Origin: Silurus meridionalis
Lineage: Eukaryota; Chordata; Actinopteri; Siluriformes; Siluridae
Length of the DNA: 64,000 nt
NCBI RefSeq assembly: GCF_014805685.1
Contig: NC_060898.1
Location: 6,484,001 to 6,548,000, forward strand
Direction: 5' to 3'
Numbering within the stretch: the stretch's first letter is position 1; each line of letters starts with the position of its first letter. The notes beneath the pieces were generated by a model, which saw only the letters and a list, made by a program, of their open reading frames with translations, was not told the DNA's origin and made no database searches. Below, one piece after another: positions 49,927-61,463 of this stretch. The position numbers and the translations under genes are program-made.

Positions 49927-49938
49927 TAGATAGATAGA
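49853..49938. repeat. (GATA)n microsatellite
   Basis: About 18 GATA units and a short degenerate end. Confidence 0.97.
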
Positions 49939-50152
49939 ACTTTATTGTCATTGCATTGTACAGGTACACAGCAACTAAATGTAGTTTGGCATCTACCAGA
50001 AGTGCAAAAATATAGCAATGTAGTATATATTTGTATTCTTCTTTTAAAATATTGAAATATTAAACGTTTTATGCAAGCATTATCTCAATCCCAATGGTGG
50101 ACAACATTTTAAAATTATTAGTTCTCCCTTTACATTTTTAGTCTACAGTACT

Positions 50153-50312
50153 TCTTCTTCTTCTTCTTCATTCAGCTTCCCCCATTAGGGGTCGCCACAG
50201 CGGATCATCCGTCTCCATACCCCCCTGTCCTCTACATCTGCCTCTTTCAACTACCCGCATGTCTTCCCTCACCACATCCATAAACCTCTTCTTTGGTCTT
50301 CTTCTTCCAGTA
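50153..50312 (-). mobile_element. RTE-like LINE 3' fragment
   Basis: The minus strand gives [20 protein letters not shown], then [20 protein letters not shown] in an alternative frame. It ends GATCCGCTGTGGCGACCCCT and (GAA)n, the same end as 34304-34903. Confidence 0.88.
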
Positions 50313-50719
50313 CAAGATTCAAAATACTTTGAGAACGTTGGGGTCTCGTGACAGATTCTTGTTTTGTTAAAGCATTTTGTTTGTAGTTTAAATATAGTGG
50401 TGTACAAAAGTTAGTTAAGTTCAGTTCATTTCATCTTTATTTGTTTCCCGAAGGCAGTTTGGTTGCAGCATACAAGGATATCATAAGACATAAGACATAA
50501 GACAACTCAAACAAATAATTCAAACTCACAATTTCTCCAAGAGGAATTTTATCTTACCTTTATAGCTGAGGGGATAAATGAATGTCTAAAACTATTTGTT
50601 TTACCACTAGGAGTTTTATACTGCATGCCAGAAAGGAGTGGGTGAAGCTCTTTATTTAGTACATAGGGTGGAAATGATCTAACAAAATGCCCTGGGCTTT
50701 ACCCAAAACCTGTCTATAG

Positions 50720-51281
50720 CATTAGTGGGCAGTCAGGGCCAGCAAGGCCTTCACTGCTGGCCTAAACACTAACAGAAGCACTGACCTACCTTTACAACCT
50801 AAATTTTTAAATATTTGTTTCATTAAATTGTATTCATTTATTCCCAACAGTTTATTCTTATCATTCCGTCACATTTATCTTAGCTGCACTGCATGTCAAT
50901 CTAATTTGCCTATAGCCTTCAGAATCAGTAGTGCTGGCTGATGTACCTTAGACTATATTAGCAATGGGTCTGTTTCTTTTACCAATCAGATTTCAAATTT
51001 GCCTCACACGGTCAACTAGCTGGCCCAGAATAGCGTCAGCATTTTTCCACCCTCTGATTGGTTGGTCAGAGCGAACGAGTTTGGAGCTTGCTTTAGTAAA
51101 ATGGTATTCACTCTCCATATGTGAAATGCCTCTCTCTCTCTGTAATGCCACGCGTTGTTATATTGCTTTTTTGTATTGTGTTGATGGTTTCTTTAATTGC
51201 GACATGATAGTAGTGGTATTAAGAGGTGGATTAATTCGGGTAAGTCCGCACTGAAGGCACCAAATGCATGGCCCGTCACTG
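50720..51281. mobile_element. Non-autonomous hAT-like element, 562 bp
   Basis: Left end CATTAGTGGGCAGTCAGGGC, inverted right end CAGTGACGGGCCATGCATTT. A perfect 8 bp duplication GTCTATAG flanks it at 50712-50719 and 51282-51289. Related to 39990-40709. Non-coding. Confidence 0.9.
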
Positions 51282-51289
51282 GTCTATAG

Positions 51290-51920
51290 TATAATATATC
51301 TGCTTCCCCCCTGTAATTTTACTTTCCTGGTTATGCGCTATAGACCATTTTTTTTTACATTTAAAGAATTAAACCAACACAACAATGAAAATTATAACAG
51401 AGCATCAATGTAGGATCTGTAAAACATGCACGTCAGCGTTTTATCCACATTAAATGAAAAATAGTTTCCACAAACTATACAGTCTTTGCTGCCCCCTCTT
51501 ACACAGACAATTGATGTAAAGGGCAATTTATTATCCAGGACAGTACTCAAATACTTGTACTGTTCACCACTCTTAATACCCACTTCCTTAATGCATGTTT
51601 GCTTATACTAAATAGATTTCCTCCTAGAGTTGAAATCAATAGTCATCTCCTTAGTTTTAAGAACATTAATTTGACATCAAATTATAAAATCATCAAGCAC
51701 AGAACCATGCATAGAGTCCTCCTCACTTAGTAAGCTAACAATTATGGAATCATCAGCAAATTTTATATCTTCTTTTTTAAAAACTACTCTTACATAGATA
51801 GAACATGCAATGCATGTGCAAAATGCAGCAAAGTACAAGTAAAAGTAAAAAAAACTAAAAATGTGATGGATTCTGGAAAATGCTCAGGTAGCAAACGAGA
51901 ACTAAAATGCAATGTCTGCC
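51290..51920. other. Intronic sequence, possible old LINE text
   Basis: No element with defined ends. Phrases such as ATCATCAGCAAATTTTATAT near 51750 recall LINE RT text on the minus strand, but too weak to call. Confidence 0.3.
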
Positions 51921-51926
51921 TCTGAT

Positions 51927-52410
51927 ATAAACTATATTGAAAAAAGTTTGTGGACACCTGACCATTAGGTTCATATATGTTTTTTGAACAATCCATTCCA
52001 CATTTAATCCCCATTTGCTGTTATAATAACTTCCACTCTTCTGGCAGTATGTTTTACTAGATTTTATAGTATGATTGTGGAGATTTGTGGTCATTCAGCC
52101 ACAAGGGTGTTAGTTAAGTTAGGTACTGTACTGTAGGGTGAGGAGGCGTTCTAATTCATTCCAAAGGTGTTGAATAAGGTTGAGGTCAGAGCTCTAGAGC
52201 AGGCCACTCAAGATCTTTCACTCCAAACCATGTGAACTTTATCTTCAAGGATCTTATTTTGTGCACATGGGCATTGTTATGGTGGAACAGATTTGGGTCT
52301 CTTAGTTCAAATTAAGAGAAAATCGTATGCTTTTACATCCAGAGACGTCCTATACATTTTTGCACAACTTTGTGGTAACAGTTTGGGGAAGAACCACATA
52401 TAGCTGGGTA
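51927..52410 (-). mobile_element. Tc1-like relic, ACTATATGGACAAAAG family
   Basis: GTTTGTGGACACCTGACCAT, then AATCCATTCCACATTTAATC, GATTGTGGAGATTTGTGGTC and TAGAGCAGGCCACTCAAGAT. The same order recurs at 55142-55557. It is the complement of the family's + strand copies. Ends about 160 bp before the (TC)n tract of the next acceptor. Confidence 0.8.
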
Positions 52411-52572
52411 GTGAATTATTGTATTATACTTTATGATTATTAAAAAATTGCGGTTATTAACAATGATGAAAATGCTGCTCGTCAGCCACATTCTATAAAT
52501 ATAGATACTCTTAAATGCTAAAACAATTACACTTTAATTAAGCGTTAATATACTTTAATATACACACAATAT

Positions 52573-52574
<2 letters not shown>

Positions 52575-52628
<54 letters not shown>
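52575..52628. repeat. (TC)n microsatellite at the unc5d acceptor
   Basis: About 26 uninterrupted TC units, ending 18 bp before the exon at 52647. No AG occurs between 52543 and the acceptor AG at 52645-52646, so the tract lies in the functional pyrimidine-tract position. Confidence 0.97.
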
Positions 52629-52633
<5 letters not shown>

Positions 52634-52646
52634 CTTTCCCATACAG

Positions 52647-52790
52647 GTTTGAAGATTCGTGAAGTGATGATAAATGTCTCTCGACAGCAAGTGGAAGATT
52701 TTCACGGTCCTGAGGATTACTGGTGTTTGTGTGTGGCCTGGAGTCACCTGGGCACAGCCAAGAGTCGTAAAGCCACAGTCCGCATCGCAT
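52647..52790 (+). CDS. unc5d: UNC5-family netrin receptor (UNC5D-like), exon with C-terminal half of Ig domain 1
   Basis: This 144 bp exon is preceded by a (TC)n tract and the acceptor CCCATACAG. It ends at GCAT|GTCAGT. The leftover G of the previous exon plus GT restores a glycine codon, followed by [35 protein letters not shown] and [19 protein letters not shown] and the YWCxCVAW motif are diagnostic of UNC5 Ig1, and [11 protein letters not shown] points to UNC5D. The two cysteines of WCLC should pair with LQC and FKC in the preceding exon, as in known UNC5 Ig1 folds. The residue between them is Leu (TTG), where I recall Gln in mammalian UNC5 proteins. The exon leaves one base (T) for the next codon, so its phases are 1 and 1. 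An NVS sequon is present. Confidence 0.94.
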
Positions 52791-52877
52791 GTCAGTACCA
52801 TGCGCTATCATTTATTTATTTTTTCCACGCTAAAAGTTTCACATTTAATGCATTGTATATACATATATGTGTTTAAG
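52791..52877 (+). other. unc5d: unc5d 87 bp minimal intron
   Basis: The intron runs GTCAGT to TTTAAG and is 87 bp, a multiple of three. Its pyrimidine tract is weak and AT-rich. If retained, translation stays open through the intron and stops at TAA 52874-52876, overlapping the acceptor, which would end the protein just after Ig1. Confidence 0.9.
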
Positions 52878-52981
52878 ACCTGAGGAAGAACTTTGAGCAG
52901 GAGCCACAGGGGACAGAGGTGCCCATTAAAGGCATGATCGTCCTCCATTGTCGTCCTCCAGAGGGAGTTCCTCAAGCTGAG
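52878..52981 (+). CDS. unc5d: UNC5-family netrin receptor (UNC5D-like), exon opening Ig domain 2
   Basis: This 104 bp exon follows an intron of only 87 bp. The acceptor is TGTTTAAG and the donor GAG|GTTAGT. Joining T from the previous exon with AC gives Tyr, then [41 protein letters not shown] and the CRPPEG motif are conserved in the Ig1-Ig2 linker and the first strands of Ig2 in UNC5 proteins. [14 protein letters not shown] again fits UNC5D. The exon ends in phase 0 after Ala-Glu, so the next exon should begin with the Trp-containing strand of Ig2. I saw no such exon in the remaining 11 kb. All three exons keep an open frame with no frameshift, so the gene looks functional here. Confidence 0.93.
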
Positions 52982-55138
52982 GTTAGTCAAGCAAACATAC
53001 AAAGAAATAAAACCCCACCCACAAGTTTCTTTTGTTTGTTTCATCATTGTTTTATTTAGGGAATAGTTTAGTCCCTTTGGCCAATAGAAAATAATTATAC
53101 AGTAAATTATATCTTACCCAGTTTATGTTAATATTATAAAGGAGTCATTGGTTGTTTGTATGTTGTTTTATTTTTCAAATTTACATTTGATCTATTATGC
53201 GTCAAAAATATCAATTTAAGGCTTCAAGTATGACATCATAACCTCCATTTTCTATTGTTTTAAGATTTGTATCATTTACAGTGTAGCACTGTGGTAGCAT
53301 GATGCAATGTGTACTTTTCCTAGTTGTAATTATTATTATTTTTAAAAATTCCTAATATATGACTGTATTGTTGTAGTATAAAATGCCTTCCCACAATAAA
53401 ACGCTAAAAGAATATTCAAATCCACTCGATTTTTAACATGATTTACCTGAGAAAAAAATAATTCTGTTTTCCCTTTTTCACAATAAGGGTTAGGGGCTGA
53501 GAGCTGGTTCCTGTTATCATGATAAGGGATGCGAACTGATTGATTCAGCCAGCCGTTCTGAGAATGATACGCTTTTCTCATTTTCTCTTTGTCTTTCTGT
53601 CACTCTATTTTAGCGCTGTAAGGACAGAACGTTTCACCCCTGTCATGTATCATTGAAAATTACTTTGACTTGTTCTCTTTTTCTCATTTTTCCCCCCGAC
53701 TACATTTAGCTTCTCATTAACTTTTCAGCCGTTTGAGTGGAATGTGAAGGAATGTGTGTGGTGTCTAAGAGGTTTGTGTGTATGTTGTCATTTGTAGCAT
53801 GTGCTACTACTTCACAAATCAGATCTTTCACCTTCACTCTCTCTTACAGATCCCTTTGGAGTGCAATTTTGTTTTTAAGCCAAAACAAAGGGGAAAAAAA
53901 AGGAAAAAACATATTTTTATAAATAATAATTTTATATATAGCTGAGGCAAACTTTATACAATATATAGCTGAGAGCACTTCAAACACACACTCCCATGGC
54001 ATTATTGAGAGCATGAGAGCTCCTAAGAGTATGTACGTTATCGCTGTCATGCCAACTCCAGTTGCAGAGTGTTTTTCTTAACATTTAAAAGAGAGCACAA
54101 ATGATTCTAAACACAAAAATGGAGAAGATGAATGAAGTAAATTGTGCACACGTATTTTACGATGTTATAACTTTGATTTTGTCTCTCATGATGGTTAGAT
54201 GTGTGCCTGAAATGAAAAAAAAGAAAAAAGATCTTGTTGTGTATTCAATACTATCTGCCTTCTTTTCTGTCTTTTTACTTTTTTGGCTGTGCTGAAGGGA
54301 CAATTTAATGATCTCTGGTTTTCCTTACAATAAACAGATCCATGAACAAAACAAAATATGATAAAAACAGACACATCCAAAACAGACTTACAAACAAACT
54401 GAAAAACAGGACTTGGAACTTAATAATACGAAAATGCATGATACACAACAAGAGCGTATAAAAAGATAAACGAATAAAAAATGTAACACAGAACAGGTGA
54501 ACACGTTATTGTAGCCAAACAATGACAGGAAAAGGAAAAGAATAGAAAAAGTAAATCGGAACAAAAAATAACTAAAATATTTTTGTGCTTGGAACATACA
54601 GAAGACACTTATCTCTGGAGTGAACCATGTCCCCTAGAAGGAAACAAAGAAAGTTGGCATAATTGTAAAAAGACATTTTTATTCTGATTATATTTAATAT
54701 TTTACAATTTTCTGCCTTTGGCACATGTGAGGTCTGTAAAACAGAGTGTATATAAACTAGTTTTAAGTTTCAAAAATACCCTGTGTCGGGGCTTTCAAAT
54801 GTCACATCCCCTGTTGTGACATTCCACCCACATCCCTGAACAAGCTTTTATTTCTGAACAGTAAATTAGCTGGCTTTACATCAACGGATTATGGTTTCAT
54901 TTGCACAAAGGTGGAGACCTTTGTTGTTTTTTCATGTTTTCATTTTCAGTTTCCTTCTTGTATTTGATAAAAGCCTAAATAAGATGTGTTTTGTTATTGT
55001 GTTCAGAAAACCTCAAAGCCTCAGAGGTTTGAATTGGTGTCTCTCTTTCATGGAATTAGATTCATGGGCACTAGGATATAGAAAGTGATAACTTCTATCT
55101 CACTTCTGAAACAAAGCTGTGAAATATAAAGCAAGTTA
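52982..55138 (+). other. unc5d downstream intron, start
   Basis: Begins GTTAGT. No further UNC5 exon recognised. No mobile element recognised in this part. Confidence 0.5.
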
Positions 55139-55141
55139 CAT

Positions 55142-55557
55142 TATATAGACTACATTTTGTGGACACCTGACTATTAGAGATGGTATGTGCTTTTTGAACA
55201 TCCCATTCCACATTTAGTTCTCTTTTGCTCTTATAATAACCTTTACATTTCTGGGAAGATGTTCCACTAGATTTTGGAGAATGCTTGTAGAGATTTGTGC
55301 TCATTCAGGGTACAGTCAGCATTCCAATTCATCCCAGATATGCTTTAGAGGGAAAAGATCAGAGCTCTATAGCAAGCCACTCAAGATCTTCCACACCAAC
55401 CATGCAAACCATATCTTCATGGAGCTGGCTTTGTCCAAAGGGGCATTGGAATGCTGAAACAGGTTTGGGTCTCCTATTTCAACTTCGTTGGATCGGAGAA
55501 GTACCACATATGGCTGGAAAAGTCAGGTGTTCCAAAACTATTGTCCATATAGTGTAT
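55142..55557 (-). mobile_element. Tc1-like relic, ACTATATGGACAAAAG family
   Basis: Left TTTTGTGGACACCTGACTAT, right CCAAAACTATTGTCCATATA with GTGTA. The complement of the right end matches the left end of the + strand copy at 25461. Interior order as in 51927-52410. Confidence 0.82.
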
Positions 55558-55559
55558 GT

Positions 55560-56765
55560 TACATACATGGAAGTACCATGTCAACATTGGTTATAATCCA
55601 GCAGTTATTGTAAACAAGTTTATTAATTTTTGGCGTTTGACATTCAGCCTTATCGAGAACGACTAAAAACTATTTCAGATATACAATTAAATAAGTGCCC
55701 ACCATGGGAATTTTGTCAGTGGACTAAATTGTTCAAGGATTTGAATTTGCAACCTTCCAATCAAAACTCCAAATTCTTAACCACTTTACGTTTATTTCCC
55801 TTAAGTTTGTGAACAGTATTTATAGGGAACAACAATACTGAAAAAAAGAGCTGGTCTGCTTTAGTAGGTTTTCGAGTTTCATGTTTCTGAAAAGATGATT
55901 GTTGAAAATGAGTTCTTTTTTCAACACGGATTTCTACTTCTTATGACAATAAATCTTTGGATGTCACGTTTCATTACAGACAAGGTGATAGCTCATATAC
56001 TGTGCCTGTTAGAAGTGCTGGAGATGTCAGGCATAAAATCTGCAACAGTAGGGGAGCTCTGCCTGAATTACAGCAAGGACAGATTCTCAGCTCAGATATG
56101 TGTACATCTTGGTACAGTTGAAACCCCTTTTTAAAATAAAAAATTGATAAAAGTATCATTTTCTATTACACTATGTTTCACAGATCATGATACTTTATAC
56201 CAGTAGTGGACAGTAAGGAAGTATTTTTTCAGCTGTTACCAAACTTAAGTTCATTATTTAAGTATCTAAATTTTGTCAAAGTAATTCAGGGAAACTTTGA
56301 CTTTACTACATTTTATCATGTAAAATCTTACTTTTCACTCCACTGCATTTCCAAAAAAACATGCATTTCCTTGCTACATTTAAGTGAATACAAATTGTGT
56401 TAAGAACCTGTCAGGAAATTACAACTGCAACCCCATGGGCACCCTAAGGGTACAGTACTCTCTCTGTGGGTCTGTAGCCATAGCAAACTCTCTTCTTAAA
56501 AAGGTATGATACACAGGGGAATGGCAAATTAAATTGCATGCATGATTAAAATATAGCTCTCATAGATCTGTACTTTTGATACTTTTACATTGATCAGTAC
56601 TTTTAGTTTTGAAGCAAAAAAACTGAATAATTCATATGTGATCTCTGAATAGTCACTTGATGGTCACAGGACATTTTTTAAATAATGTTATTAAATAAGT
56701 TTAATAAATTATCAAAAAAAAAGATCTGCTTGTAAGGGGTTAAATGCAATATGTCCATCCCCATG
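55560..56765. other. Intronic sequence, nothing recognised
   Basis: Possible hAT-style text near 56205-56400 (AGTAGTGGACAGTAAGGAAG; ACTTTTCACTCCACTGCATT), too eroded to bound. Confidence 0.35.
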
Positions 56766-56769
56766 TATA

Positions 56770-57202
56770 TAGTAGGAATGATAAGATTCAACAATTCACT
56801 TCGGGGCATCAGCATAAAAGTTTTTATTTAAAAAGTGTGCATCAGGTACAAGCTGGCATTTAAATAGCAATGCATTGTTTTTTTTTTTTTTTTCATATTT
56901 GCAACAGTTAAAACCGATTCATTTATACGTAGGGACTGAAATTTTAGGTTATAAATTTCTTTAAATAAGATTTGGATATATTATAGCGAGACGGTGACCC
57001 GTGATTGGAATCAGTCTGCGTGGGAACTGTGAGAGTGTAGAGAGAGAGAGATGAGATGCATTGTTTAATCTGCTGTGGCTAGCTAGGAGAGCACCTCCTG
57101 ATGCTCAATAAACGAATTGTAGAACAATGCCAAGAACCCACATACACATGCAGGGTAAGAATAGTGAAGCTAGTGTATAACACCACGCTCATTACGTTAG
57201 AA

Positions 57203-57262
<60 letters not shown>

Positions 57263-57590
57263 TTATTAGTAGATGCACTATCATTTAATTATTTAGAAAG
57301 TGACCAATAATTTGTGACCAATATTTTAGATTGATTTCTTCTTGCTAAACAGTTTCTCAGACACATTCTCTCAGTACCACCTCAGAAAGGTTAATTAAGT
57401 AAATTTATGATTTGCTGTCTGTCTGAACCAAAGAAATACAAGCAAACTATCTGTACCATATTGAATTACATAGCATCATATTTTTTTCTATTGCATCATA
57501 TTGCACTGAATCGCATTGTGTTAAATAAAATCTAAATCAGATCGCACTGCATCATAATAGGGATGAATCATATTGCAATGGTAGCTGCCT
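56770..57590. repeat. Dispersed ~800 bp repeat family, copy B
   Basis: Matches copy A (6196-7018) from GAGATGCATTGTTTAATC through ATTTATGATTTGCTGTCTGTCTGAACC to the ATCGCACTGCATCATAATAG end. A (GA)n tract at 57200-57259 replaces the corresponding short spacer of copy A. Confidence 0.75.
57200..57259. repeat. (GA)n microsatellite
   Basis: About 29 GA units with one GATA interruption. Confidence 0.96.
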
Positions 57591-57599
57591 AATGTTTAT

Positions 57600-58185
57600 C
57601 TTTAATGTATCATAAAAGAATCCCCTATGGACACATTGAGGTCTTGCAGAACTCCATACAGAAAGTAGCTCAGTATTATTCTATGGACCCCAGGCTTGTG
57701 AAGTATCCCCAACCAACCCTCAATTTTTCCCTGTATCATGTCAACAGAACTATTTCCATTATTGTATTATGCTTCTATATGCCAGTGTACACAAAACATA
57801 AGAGAACATGTTACTTGATGTAATAAAGCCATGTAATGTAGCCATGAAAGTATCATAAGCTACAAACTTACTAACAACAGCACAGAAAAGTTTCCTCATC
57901 ACTTTACAAAAGTCTTACAAATAGGTTCCTTAAACATAAATAGCAGTAGAGGTGGGTGTAAGTATGAACCTGCTTTAGCAATATAATGTATAGAGCATAA
58001 AAATATGTGCACTGTTACTGGAGAAAAAATAGCAGCGATGAACTGCAGGGCGCAGGGTGATGGAAAGTACATGTTATTTTAGCTACAGCAGATTTGTTGT
58101 TTTTGGTTAAACCTTTGTTTATTTACATTAAAATATGTGTTTAATGCTAATTAATGTTGGTTAAAAAAACTACACATGTGATTGG
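57600..58185. other. Intronic sequence, nothing recognised
   Basis: No supported feature. Confidence 0.4.
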
Positions 58186-58189
58186 TGAG

Positions 58190-58435
58190 TGATTCAGGAA
58201 ACATATGGCATAATTATTACACAAGGATAGGCCTCCACAGAGTCCTAAACTTAACCCTGTTGAGAAGATTTGGAATGTGCTGGAGAAGAATTTATGCAGT
58301 GGTCCGCTGATCTCATCAATACAAGATCTTGGGAAAAAATGTATGCAATTCTGGATATATCGAAAAAATGCCACAGAGAACAACGTGCCTTAATTAAAGC
58401 AAAAGTCATTCCAATGAAATATTACAGTTACAAAT
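58190..58435 (+). mobile_element. Tc1-like transposase C-terminal fragment
   Basis: CTTAACCCTGTTGAGAAGAT, TGGAATGTGCTGGAGAAGAA reads as LNPVEKIWNVLEKN, the third catalytic block region of Tc1 transposases. Later codons are degenerate. Confidence 0.7.
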
Positions 58436-58454
58436 ATTACATTTGGGGTGAATA

Positions 58455-58880
58455 TCCTTAGCATGCTATTCAGCATCAATTCTTCGAGGCACACAGTTTT
58501 GGAAGGAACTTAGCAGGTAGGTTGGTCAGAAGATTTAGGGGAACTAGAATCCTTCTGTCTCTTCATGTAAACCGAGACAGACTCGATGATGTTAAAACCA
58601 GGGCTTTGTGGGGGCAAATTATCACTTTCAGGACTCTTTGTTCTTATTTATGCTAAAGATATTAATTACTTACTTTGTATAGAAAGGATTGTTGCAGAAT
58701 ACATTTGGGGCCAATCAGATGCCTCCCAGATGGTACTACATGATGAACAAGTGTCTGCCTCTATTTCTCCACATTGTGGACATCATTAATCCTGGCCACT
58801 CATTATTGAACTGCTTTTCAGACCTTTAGCAAACAAACTGCAACAGCCAAATATTTTTAATTTGGACATTTCACTTTAAT
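58455..58880 (-). mobile_element. Tc1-like relic, different family
   Basis: TTCTTCGAGGCACACAGTTT, CTTCATGTAAACCGAGACAG and ACTCGATGATGTTAAAACCA then GGGCTTTGTGGGGGC follow the order of another common fish Tc1-like repeat. Related text may continue to about 59600. Confidence 0.6.
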
Positions 58881-58904
58881 TCCTAAATTCTGTATTCTGT
58901 AATT

Positions 58905-58980
58905 CCTAAAAGCTGCTTTGAGACAATGTCCATCGTGAAAAGAGCTATAGAAATAAACTTAAACTTGAACTTGAATATGG
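58905..58980 (+). mobile_element. Solo retroposon 3' end
   Basis: GCTGCTTTGAGACAATGTCC, then AAAAGAGCTATAGAAATAAA and a CTTGAA-type pentamer/hexamer tail. Counterpart of 28903-28965. Confidence 0.7.
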
Positions 58981-59679
58981 CTTTATGACCACAACTAATT
59001 TATGAAGACCACTTCTGACCAGACTTCCTAGGAAAAGTATTGGGGTGTACCACTGGTTTTCATCAGTTCTTTGCTGATGGCATTGCTAGACATATTGTGA
59101 TGTCAAAGAGAAGCGGTATGATGTGTCTTTCATCTGCTGCATTAAGTTTCCTTAAGGGTTTACAGTCTTCAACATTGCCCCTTTATTTGTGCTTCTTCAG
59201 AATAGCTTGAAAAGCACATTCTGAAATCCCAGGTTGCTTTAAAATCTTTGCGAGCTGATGCAGTAGAACTACCTTGTGTCTTGTTGCTCTGCTCAGTCTT
59301 GCCATGGTGCCATGACATGAAATTGTCTTTCCCAAGCTCACCTTAGAAACAGAGTTTGGCAGTTCCTCATTCAGTTTCTCTTACAAAGCTGTTTCTGTTT
59401 TAGTTAATGACTGTGTTTCACCGTACATGCAGTATGAAATTGCTGACCATTAGTACCTTATTCTCTTAGAATCTGCCTGAATCATCTTAATGGAGTTCAC
59501 TTATACCACAGACCAATCAAGTTACTGAGCAACTCAAGAACTATGATGATGGATTTGGACAGTAACAAATATTAACAGTCTGCTATAATGGCTTTGTACC
59601 ACATTTTGCAGTTCTGCATTTAAGAGCCTTTTATTGAACAGCTCACCTCAACAATGATGGAACTATAGTGAACTGACAT

Positions 59680-59945
59680 TCAGTGCACACCCAGATGAGG
59701 ATGGGTTTCCTTTTAATTATGGTTCCTCTCAAGGTTTCTTCCCCATCCCATCTCAGGGAGTTCTTCCTTGCCACTGTAACCATGAGCGCGCTCATTTGGC
59801 ATAACCTTATAAGGAACAAACTTACAACTTGATTGTATAAATTCCAAATGTATAACTTCTTTATGTTTGTAACGCTGCTTTGAGACAGTGCATTACTGTG
59901 AGACAATTGAATTGAATTGAATTGAATTGATTTGAATTGAACTGA
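59680..59945 (+). mobile_element. Retroposon 3' region with (ATTGA)n tail
   Basis: TATGGTTCCTCTCAAGGTTT, CTTCCCCATCCCATCTCAGG and GAGTTCTTCCTTGCCACTGT, then GCTGCTTTGAGACAGTGCAT and an ATTGA pentamer tail. This order is common at the end of a fish retroposon. Confidence 0.7.
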
Positions 59946-60100
59946 ATCGAAACGAATTGAATCGAATCGAATCAAATCGAATTTGCTTAATATAATTAGT
60001 TACTCATGCACCTGACTCAGATCCTAAAAAATCCTTGACTTTGTGCAATTGTACAAAGTGTGCAAGTTTAAGAATTGGAAGCCAGTGTGAAGTCACATCA
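59912..60100 (+). repeat. Inverted duplication, arm 1
   Basis: From CAATTGAATTGAATTGAATT through CGAATTTGCTTAATATAATT to GAAGTCACATCA it matches the complement of 61580-61789. Only a few substitutions, one short insertion (CTCAGATCCTAAA-like, near 60016) and a different pentamer count separate them. Confidence 0.92.
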
Positions 60101-60109
60101 AATATTGAT

Positions 60110-61460
60110 TTGATTTAGATTTTTCTGCTGTTCTCTCACTTTGCATTAACTCACTAACTTATACACTATATAAGCTGCTGCTATATGAAATAAATCCTCA
60201 CACCTGAACTGTCAGAATCAAACACTGAATAGCACAATTGTATAATTCTTCACTCTTTTTATCTTACTTGTTATCCCTCATTCTCAAAGGAGAAGAAAAA
60301 GCAATAAATGAATAAATGTAAATGATCTCTTCTTTTTCTGTCTGTCTTTCTGTAAAAAAGTGAATGCTGCACTGGAAATCCCAATGTGACACAGTCATCA
60401 ATAATTTATATGTTAGTGCCGATCCAGGCTAATAAAACCAGACTAGAATAAGCTTTGTGTCTAATCTTTCTGACATTTCAGCAGTGGTGGCAGTCAGTTA
60501 AATAAAAGTAAAAGGAGTCACAAAGTAAATGGCTCTCAAATAAGCGTATTATAATCGAGTAAAAAAAAAAAAACATCTAAAAGGGAATATCTTTACAAAT
60601 GACGTTTTCTAAGTTATTCAAATATTAAAGGCTGGAGTATTAAAAATGTGAGATTCTGAGATAACAAAAATGGATTTTTGAACAATTTAAGTGAACTATA
60701 CTCAAGTAAACACAACCTCGAATAACAACAATATAAGAAGAAAGGGTATATGAGATGGCTTGATCATTTTAGTAGAAGTAGTAGTAAAAATAATGATAGT
60801 GCTAACTACTACAAAAATAATTTCTGGAGGCCAAGCACTTGTTTAGCCGAGTTTGCAGATCTATTGTCAAAGAGTGAATTGTCATTTTATTTATGGTTTG
60901 TACATTTTTGACTCTGTACTGTGGCTAACATGTTGTAAATCAAAACTTTGGATGATAGGACTTATTTTGATGGAAGAGTAGCAAAAATGGCATTTAGATT
61001 TAAGAATTTATAGCACATTATTGTGCCAGTAGGTGGCACCGATAGGAAATTCCCACATATATTTCAGGAAATGGAGATAATTAGTCATTTGCCGGTAAGC
61101 AAAGTCATTGAGATACACCAAGATATAATCTCTGTCTGTTTGCCAGCTTTGTTGTCAGAATGGTTTGCCCATTATGGTGTTAACTGTTTAGCATATTAAC
61201 AATAATTTTTTGTGAGGCTTACTCTGAAGATGTCATGTGCCAAATTTGTTAAGAATTGGATAAAATATTAAGCATAAGGTAAACAACCGAAAACCAAGAT
61301 CAAGAATCTAATTAGGCGACTCAAGGAATGGCCCCTTTTGTATTGTTTTGCATATGAATGATTTCTTTAATTATATAAATGTTTGCACAAGACTGTTTTT
61401 TTAATTAGCTTGTAGTCTTCCTGAGGAGAGAGCATTTTTTACCCAAAAAACTAAATAATA
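60110..61460. other. Spacer between the inverted arms, nothing recognised
   Basis: About 1.35 kb without identifiable coding sequence or element ends. Confidence 0.4.
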
Positions 61461-61463
61461 CAG

